64,000 bases of DNA, taken from Diabrotica undecimpunctata (lineage: Eukaryota; Arthropoda; Insecta; Coleoptera; Chrysomelidae). The position numbers and the translations under genes are program-made. Under the pieces are notes generated by a model. That model worked only from the letters and a program-made list of their open reading frames with translations. It was not told the origin of the DNA and ran no database searches. Positions 56,811 through 64,000 of the stretch are shown here, in pieces. Numbering within the stretch: the first letter of the stretch is position 1; every line of letters starts with the position of its first letter. The stretch is taken from the NCBI RefSeq assembly GCF_040954645.1, contig NC_092803.1, positions 118,809,461 through 118,873,460 on the forward strand. The letters run 5' to 3'.

Positions 56811-57293
56811 ACGTGACAACGTCTTAAATAAGGTTGTGGCTCGGAGTCACTCATGAAAAAGTGTAACGCCCGCTCACGTCTGTTACGATGAGTCACCGAA
56901 CGAGAGAGAGGCCCGCCGGACCGGCGAATGCCTTGCGTCTCTCTCCCACTCAAACATGATCGGTCCGCTGCGCGCGCAGCACTAGAGAATTAGGCGCGTT
57001 GAATCGGTGCGTGCTTGTGTCTCTGTCTTTCTCGAGCGTTCTTGGCGTTGGAAAACCGAGAAAGCGTCATAATACAAGTTCACACGTGTGGTTAAAGTAT
57101 CGTCAGCTGGGTCTGTAGTGAAAATGTGGAGTGTTTAGATTCGTCATTTACAAGTCGATTGAGAAGAAACAGCGCGTTTCAACTGCAAACAACTATTGTG
57201 CAATTTAATAATATTCATATCAATAAATATTCTACCGAGAAAAAGACGTTGTCACGTAAAATCTTCGCCCGTAAAACCGACTTTACAGGCAAC
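56811..57293 (-). mobile_element. GC-rich MITE W, copy 2
   Basis: 483 bp, opposite orientation to 49833-50457. Begins ACGTGACAACGTCTT (56811-56825), has the inverted word at 57246-57260 and ends CCGACTTTACAGGCAACTGA. The GC-rich half (56826-57080) is nearly identical to copy 1. The AT-rich inner part is shorter by about 140 bases and unrelated in places. Confidence 0.8.
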
Positions 57294-57504
57294 TGATTTT
57301 TTTTCTATTAATAACAAAATAAATAATGAATTTTACTGCAGAGTATGTGTAAATTTTTTTTGCATTCAACTCCTTTTATACATATATAAAAATAAAAATA
57401 TATATTTTCATTAAAATATTGATACAATCCTTCATTTACTATACTCCTATTACAGGTCAAATGTTTCTATACAGCAAACGATGCACCATATACCTATATA
57501 ACTA

Positions 57505-57618
57505 ATTCTTTTTCTCTTTCTGCTCTCTCTTACCTGTAGCATTACATATGTAATGATTGTGCAGATTGACTCCTATATAAATTTTTAACGGCGAACGCGT
57601 GTATAAAAGTATAACTTC
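57505..57618. repeat. Right arm of the 2.85-kb inverted repeat
   Basis: Reverse-complement partner of 54764-54875, ending GTATAAAAGTATAACTTC. Confidence 0.6.
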
Positions 57619-57659
57619 TACCGGCAGTCCCATTGGACTGCCACACCCGTTTTTTATTT

Positions 57660-57905
57660 TTCTTGGGTAAGTATAAAAAGATAGATTTTAACCATTCTTC
57701 AGGAATTTAACCGTCGTTGTACATTTCAGTAAGTAATTTAGTTAGACACTCAATATTTTCGTCATTCAGGATTTCTAGTAAATATACTGGAATTTCATCA
57801 GGACCTGGCGCTTTACCACTTTTTGAGTTTTTAATTGCCTGTTTCACCTCTGATATTCGAATTTGTATATTTTCTTCAGTTGATAATGTTGCAATCGAGG
57901 TTTCA
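57660..57905 (-). pseudogene. LINE RT start fragment
   Basis: Minus strand: ISEVKQAIKNSKSGKAPGPD, then EIPVYLLEILNDENIECLTK and IPEEWLKSIF after one stop. It is the first RT block (GKAPGPDxIPxE, IPxxWLxS). The catalytic block is absent. Confidence 0.75.
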
Positions 57906-58954
57906 TTATTATTAAGAAATAAAGTTTATTTATATAATAATACACATGATTACTAAAAATATTAAATTTAAACTTATATGACCCAAAAATATCATTTTAA
58001 TAAATATTTTCTTGTTGAAACGGAATAACGTGTACTTTTATCGGCCCTGTATGTCGGATCTCATCTAGTTATCGTAATTGGATTCCAGTCTCATCATTTT
58101 CCCTATAATCCGTCCTGCTTTATATAGAACAACAATAAAGTATTTGAACAAAATCGTCAATAGAAGTCTTTTTACTCGAGATTGCATCTGATAACGAGAG
58201 AAAGGTGCTGTTAAGGGCAAGTCAAACAAAGGGGTGTGATAAAAGAAATGACTGAAAGCCTAATACAAACAAATAAAGACGGGTAATTAAAAAAGTCAAG
58301 ATCTAATAAATGAAATTCCGTAACCAGAATTTATGCCTCCTCAAATTTGTTATTGCTTTTTATTGTTACACCCTAATATTTATTTTCATCGTCAACTGTT
58401 ATACTATCATACTTTAATTATATCAATATATTTATGACTTACAATTTTTATTACACAATTTTAAGTATCATGTAGCCATTTGTGTCAGTTGCCACATGAA
58501 TGTCTCCTGTAACCGCTTAACAGTATTTTTACTTATGAGTTTCCTGTTATCCCCTTTAGATTATCTGTCAATATGATTGCGATAGTTCCGTGAGATTTAT
58601 TCCATATTATAGAAAAAGCCCCTTGACGAAAAAGAAGAAGTATTAAAAAAATCTAAAATGATCGAGATCTCATCGAAAAAATCCCGAAATGTCTAGTAAT
58701 GTCTTCAATGTCAGAAAATGTATATTAACATAAGAATTTAACAGTATAAGAACAGTAATAATTGAGTTTTTGAAGGTAATGGTTGACATTCTGTAAAAGT
58801 TGTAACGTATCTTAACATTATTGGTGTTTAAATAAAGGTATTTTAAAAAAGTGTAACAATATTTTTTTTCTTTTTGGAAGCTTATACCAGCTTGTACAGG
58901 TCTAGCATATGAGTACCATATTGCCGCTGTATTTGCCAAGGGACTCTTTAGTAG
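57906..58954. other. 1 kb without recognisable gene
   Basis: AT-rich, no coding or terminal-repeat signals seen. Confidence 0.4.
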
Positions 58955-59149
58955 TACAGTAAAACCTCGATATAACGGACCTCTATTTACCGGACTTCGG
59001 ATATAACGGACAAAAAATCCGGTCAAATGTAAAAAAATAAAAACATACTGTTAATATTACACATGCGTCTCATATATATAATCAATATGGCATAAAAAAG
59101 CAAACTTTCGGACATAAAAAAACAAAAACAAAATAAATAAATTTGCAGT

Positions 59150-60271
59150 CATGTGTGATGTAGGAGAGCATAGCAATCTTGGAAAACGAATGAAATTGGC
59201 TCGTGAAACTTCACTGGAACAAGCAATCTTAAAAGGGTACGGCCAACAACGTTCTAGTGGGATCCTGATCCGAGCAGTCGAATTGAAATTTGCTGCAATT
59301 AAATTAGCAAATCATATGGACATACCAGAGCAAGTGATGGATGGCTCTGGCGCTTTCGTAAAAGTCACGGAATCATGAATAAAAGAATTTACGGCAAAGC
59401 TACAACTGCACCAAAAGAAGAAACAGAACCTTTTAGGCAAAAATTAGTAGCACATATAGCAAGTAAGTAACGAAATGCTATTAGAATCTCAGATTTACAA
59501 TGTTGACGAAACTGGTTTGTTATGGCGTACTTTGCCTGAAAGCGCACAAGCCTCCAAATATGAAAAATCGGATTCTGGAAGAAAAATCAGTAAGGACAGG
59601 ATCTTGGCACTGCTTTGTGCTAACGCTGATGGATCGCATAGATTGACACCTGTAGTGGTTGGCAAATCTCGTAAACCTAGAGTTTTAAAAGATATAATGC
59701 ATCATATGCTTCTTTCATATTATAGCTCTAAGAGGACATGGTTCACCTCAGATATTTTCAAAAATTGGTTTTTCAAAGAAATTGTACCTTCAGTGAGAAA
59801 ATTTCAAGAGAAGAAATTCAGAATACCGTCAGAAGAGGTGAAATGTTTATTGCTTTTAGACAACGCTCCTGCTCACGCCTCTGAAATATTCTACGTTCAG
59901 AAGATGGAAACTTCAGATGTATGTTTTTGCCAAAAAATACAACATCGCTTATTTAACCCATGGATCAGGGAATAATTTTGGCAGCCAAACGAATATATCG
60001 CAGAAAGTTTTTAGACGAAGTAATGGTTGTACTGTACGATGGAGATAATGCAGAAGATACAAGAGTGCAACGTACCTTGCAAAACTTAAGGTCTTACAAT
60101 TTAACATCAACAGTTTTTAATTTTGCTGCAGCATGGGAGAAGGTGAAAGAGAAAACATTAAAAATTGGTTGCAAGATTTTGTTTGATGGCCAAGATGCAC
60201 ACATAGATTTAGAAGGGTTGAAAGTTACTCATTTCTGTAGGACAAGACATAATAATGCCGGAATAATGTAG
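59150..60271 (+). pseudogene. Tigger-type transposase, frameshifted and shortened
   Basis: Plus strand. Residues of the second DNA-binding region: LEQAILKGYGQQRSSGILI (59213), HGIMNKRIYGKATTAPKEET (frame change near 59340). Then a 166-residue frame (59475-59975) with NVDETGLLWRTLP (first catalytic Asp), GRKISKDRILALLCANADGS, VVGKSRKPRVLK and CLLLLDNAPAHA (second catalytic Asp). A third frame (59960-60271) starts MDQGIILAAKRIYRRKFLD. The psq HTH at the N-terminus is absent and a stop stands near 59470. The enzyme is not functional. Confidence 0.85.
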
Positions 60272-60614
60272 CTGAGGAAGATGTTTTACAATCGCTAGAA
60301 GTAGATGAAGGTGACCCTGGGTATAATATCATGACTGAAAGTGAAACAGCAGATGAAGTTATGAACCTTAAAAATGAGGACGGAAGTAAAGATAGCAAAC
60401 AAGACGACAAAACAAGACTTAAAAATGAAGTTATCAGAGGTAAGATCGCATCTCGACGATTTAACAACATTTATTGATTATTCATCAAATAGTTAAACTG
60501 TATTTAGGGAGTTGACCATAGAAAAACAGCAAACATGGAAATTGCAAACGAAACTTCGCTTCACGACGAATGTCCGAAGACAATTACTTAAATAGAATTT
60601 TGTTTGTATTTTGT

Positions 60615-60719
<105 letters not shown>

Positions 60720-61190
60720 AACTACAGTGTACATATATATTCTCAAAAAAGTATTTTGATTTATTTTAACTATATTTTTATATAACGGACTTTTGGCTTT
60801 AACGGACACCCTCTCCCCCCAAGTAGTTCGTTATATCGAGGTTTTACTGTACTTTATTTTGCTGGATACTAGTTCGTTGAAGATTGTTAGTATTTAAGAT
60901 CCAAGGCAACAATTTTTTTTATTATATCCGTAAGCCTACCTTTTGGTCAGCAACAATAGCTAAAACTGTTCTATCTGGATTCGATAAATATCAAGTTATT
61001 AAGGAACCTTTTATATATATTTAGATGTAAACTCACCATAAAATTACTCTTGTGTAATTTTCTTTCGATAGACAATTTAACATCTTCGTTTCAAACACAG
61101 TTACTTACAGTTAGCTACAAATAAAAATTGTTTAATAGTGAAGTTACATTTGTAAAGAGCTCTTAGGGATCTTAGCTAAACCTTCCAAAG

Positions 61191-63711
61191 TTAACCCTCT
61201 ACCTATTAAGACTGCCTCGAGACATGCATGAAAAAAGTCAATGGTTATTACACGCAATATTTATTCGCAAAACTGCTAACAGCGCCTACAGACAGTACCT
61301 TCATTGTTATCTTGGTTCATAATCAAGATCATTTTACCGTTTCGTTTCGTTTGCCGGAACAGTTTAGTGAGAAGTTTAGTAGTGTTAAGATCGAAAATTA
61401 TTTCTTGCTACAGTCCAATTTTCAACAAAAAAACAATTTTTTATAGTTTTTCGTATTGGATCTAGTCGTGATTTATACCACTGAAAAGGTAAGAAATCAT
61501 TATTTTAATATGATATAAGTTTAAGTGAAAAATAAAATTATGAAGTTGTGTAAACACAGAAAAAGGAAAGCGTGCCTCAGAGCACTTATGACAGTTTAGA
61601 TGGAGATTAGTGTCCTCTTTCTATTGTGTTCAGCTGCCTAATTGTGTCATTGTTTACAGTTCTATTGTGAAAAGATCAGCGAAATGAGCGAAGAGGAATA
61701 ATGGACATTTATAAAATCGATCGAATCAGATGTGGAAACTGATTTCAGTAGCGACGATAATGTGAACGATCCAGATTTTGTGCTTGATGAAATATCCCCA
61801 GAGGATGAACAGTATACGTCACAGGTGGTTCGACAAATAGATGAAGATGAAACTGCTTTCGTCAATCAAGCAGCCGACTTTTCATTGAACTTGACTGCAG
61901 TCGACGAAGCACTTCCATCAGCTTCGTCAACATTACTTCTTGAACAGAATGTTTCGCATGCAAAGGTTGTTACGGCAGAAGAAGAAGATCAAATACGACG
62001 TGCCATCAACTTCAACACCGCGTTTCAAGAAACTGAAACGACCTCGTTCTCCATTGCCTGAAATCGAAATTGCTGATCCATCAATTGTGCCTTCTGCTGG
62101 AGATTTCACTGGTGCAGGTGTGAATTGTTTAGACATAAGAGTATTGATGAGTTTCCTAAACTGGTATTATAACTTTTTCGCAGGTATTGAATCAATAGCT
62201 AAAAATTTGGCTGAGTTTTCCAAAATCGTATGGCGAAAACAATCAATGCGTTTGCATGTCAATCAAGTAGCCTTCCGGGGTGACTCAAGCGTACCATCGT
62301 CCATAAAAGAGTTCGAGACACCGATGGAACTATTTCGGTATTTTTTCACTAAGGAATTTGTCGACTTGATTGCATTTGAAACAAATCGAGCAGCTCGCCA
62401 AGCCGATATCAACACAAAATTCACTATTACCAGTGAAGATATTTTTAGATATATTGGCATTCTCATTTACATGAGTGTTTACCGTTATCCCAATTTGGAA
62501 AGCTATTGTGGCCAAAACGCGTTTCAAACAATAGCAAAGACAATGTACAAAGGAAAATTCATGGCGATAAAAAAACATTTATCATTTCGTGATGAAAGCA
62601 CTCGAGTCAAGAATGGCGAACCCGGCTACGAACATTGCTTGACATTCCGCATTCGAACATTGGTTGACATTCTAAACACTTGATTTGGTTCCGTTCCGAA
62701 GACTGCTCGAGTGTGCAGCACCAAAACAAATCATTTGCGCCAATACATGCCAAATAAACCACACAAGTGGGGTATGAAGCTATTTGTTTTACGTGATACG
62801 AGTGGATTCGCTTATCGGTTCGAGGTTTATAACGGTGCTGGCGACTATGTGATCCTACCGGGCCAGCCTGATCTTGAAGCCACATCAAACGTTGTTGTGC
62901 GATTGTCACAAACAATTCCAGACTTCGTTCATTACATCTTGTATTTCGAAAATTTTTATACATCGTTGCCTTTGTTGGTATTATTGCGAGCTCTAGGCAT
63001 ATACAGTTTGGGCACCATACGAGTTTCTCGTATTCCAAATTGCAAGCTTTTGGTCGATAAAGATATAAAAGATGAGCTACGCGGCTATTCATGTGAATTT
63101 GTAGGCTCTGCATTTGGTGTGGACATCAATACTGTCTTATGGAAAGATAACAAATCAGTGCGATTGGCATCAACATACGTTGGTATTGAACCATTCGCCA
63201 GGTCCAACGAAGATCCAACCAAACATCCAGCGAAACCAGCTCGCTACGACCGAAAGGCTAAATCATATTTGGAAGTTAATTGTCCCCAAATGAAAAGAGA
63301 ATATAATAATCACATGGGCGGCGTTGATTTAATCGACGGACTTATGGGCCGGTATCATATTAGAGCAAAATCACATGATGCAATCACCCGATTGTTTTAC
63401 CATTTCATTGACATGGCCGTAACTAATGCATACATACTGCATAAACGGATCTACGCGAAAAAGGTCAACGACTCAAGTAATGTCTCGGCCAAAGAACGGG
63501 TATTGCAATTACCAAAATTTCGTGAAGCAGCTGCCGCTTCTCTGGTAGCTTACCAAGAAAAACGGCACGCTGGTCGTCCAAAACCAACATCGCGACCATC
63601 AACTTCCGTAGATATTGTTACGATAAATAATGACGTGTCATATGACTTACAACTGTAAACATATTTATTATTAATATCTTTTCTATTCTAGTTATTTCGG
63701 CGCAGAGTTAA
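61191..63711 (+). mobile_element. piggyBac-type element between TTAA sites
   Basis: TTAA at 61191-61194 is followed by CCCTCTACC; the right end GGCGCAGAG is followed by TTAA at 63708-63711. Reversed, the right end reads CTCTGCGCC, 5 of 9 positions alike with the left. piggyBac elements insert at TTAA and start with a C-rich end, and the gene between is a piggyBac transposase. The TTAA sites are exact; the ends themselves are weakly supported. Confidence 0.6.
61684..63658 (+). pseudogene. piggyBac transposase (DDE_Tnp_1_7 type), three lesions
   Basis: The start ATG at 61684 is followed by MSEEE and a stop at 61699; the acidic N-terminus continues in that frame to about 62030 (SDDNVNDPDFVLDE). 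Then a frame change leads to the main domain at 61990-63658: FFTKEFVDLIAFETNRAARQ, IFRYIGILIYMSVYRYP, a stop at 62681-62683, MPNKPHKWGMKLFVL, ILYFENFYTSLPLLVLLRAL, VLWKDNKSVRLASTYVG and YNNHMGGVDLIDGLMGRYHI. The first catalytic Asp block (IDEQ-type) before MPNKPHKWG is gone, apparently by a small deletion, and the second (FDNFYTS in the family) has Glu. The third, GGVDLID, is intact. Not functional. Confidence 0.88.
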
Positions 63712-64000
63712 AAGACCTGTTTACCTGAATTATGATGAGTCACCCACGATTCGAAATTTCCAGAGGCAGGCCGAATAAAACCAGCATGGGTGACTTCCTC
63801 GGTTATTCGATGGGGGATCGCTGCATTCTCGAATAACAGGATTTTATATTTAAAGAGGAATTTTGTTGTAAACAGTACATTTAGTTTTTGAACATCGCGT
63901 CACGTTTTAAAATGTAACACACGTATTATAATAAATGTAGATAAGTTATATAATTATTAGTAATAATAAATAGTAGTAATAAATAGATAAATTAGTAATA
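63712..64000. repeat. Window end with two short stem-loops
   Basis: AGTCACCCA (63738-63746) pairs with TGGGTGACT (63787-63795), and GTTATTCGA (63802-63810) with TCGAATAAC (63829-63837). No gene. The last 70 bases are AATAAATAG-like low complexity. Confidence 0.5.

Noticed and set aside
62607..63113. 168-aa minus-strand frame
   Set aside because: Antisense shadow of the piggyBac transposase, which has clear family motifs on the plus strand.

Overview
This window looks like AT-rich, intron-era animal DNA, most likely from an insect. Every recognisable coding stretch belongs to a transposable element: LINEs with endonuclease and reverse transcriptase, a Ty3/gypsy-type LTR element, hAT, Tigger/pogo, piggyBac and Tc1/mariner remnants, two tRNA-derived SINEs and several MITE-like repeats. 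A six-unit CCTAA tract (44574-44603) matches the arthropod telomere word TTAGG. I found no convincing single-copy host gene, no bacterial or organellar gene, no CRISPR array and no rRNA gene. No new gene system could be supported; what stands out is the nesting and the well-preserved insertion boundaries.

Layout. 1-12.4 kb: five minus-strand LINE pieces, one (7815-10560) split by a SINE with 13-bp target duplications, plus a 172-bp hAT-like MITE. 12.6-22.3 kb: two decayed copies of an insect repeat-type protein with a GQNKN-like motif, a LINE of about 2.9 kb on the minus strand, and a 5'-truncated copy of the same LINE on the plus strand whose tail abuts a broken psq/Tigger-type transposase. 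22.5-24.8 kb: a hAT-type transposon with both ends and a perfect 8-bp duplication. 25-32.9 kb: mostly non-coding, with two direct copies of a 0.6-kb MITE around a third MITE, and LINE scraps. 33.3-40.1 kb: a young LTR retrotransposon inside a TA microsatellite, with 1476-bp LTRs that differ at about five positions; its gag and pol are damaged and its pol is truncated. 40.2-44.9 kb: decayed LINE and transposase scraps, divergent tandem repeats and a MITE carrying the telomere-like tract. 44.9-49.8 kb: a nearly complete but stop-ridden I-type LINE. 49.8-57.6 kb: a GC-rich MITE present twice in opposite orientation, with mariner, Tc1, SINE and LINE remnants between the copies. 58.9-63.7 kb: a Tigger element with TA duplications and a piggyBac element between TTAA sites, both with broken transposases.

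How the parts relate. Nothing here forms an operon or pathway. The autonomous families supply reverse transcriptases or transposases; the SINEs and MITEs are the non-autonomous classes that such enzymes move. Nearly every enzyme copy here is disrupted, so any current mobility would need copies elsewhere in the genome. The freshest events are the LTR element, the two LINE copies at 15.9-20.2 kb and the paired 0.6-kb MITEs. Coordinates of decayed elements are approximate, because they come from reading translations by eye rather than from alignment.
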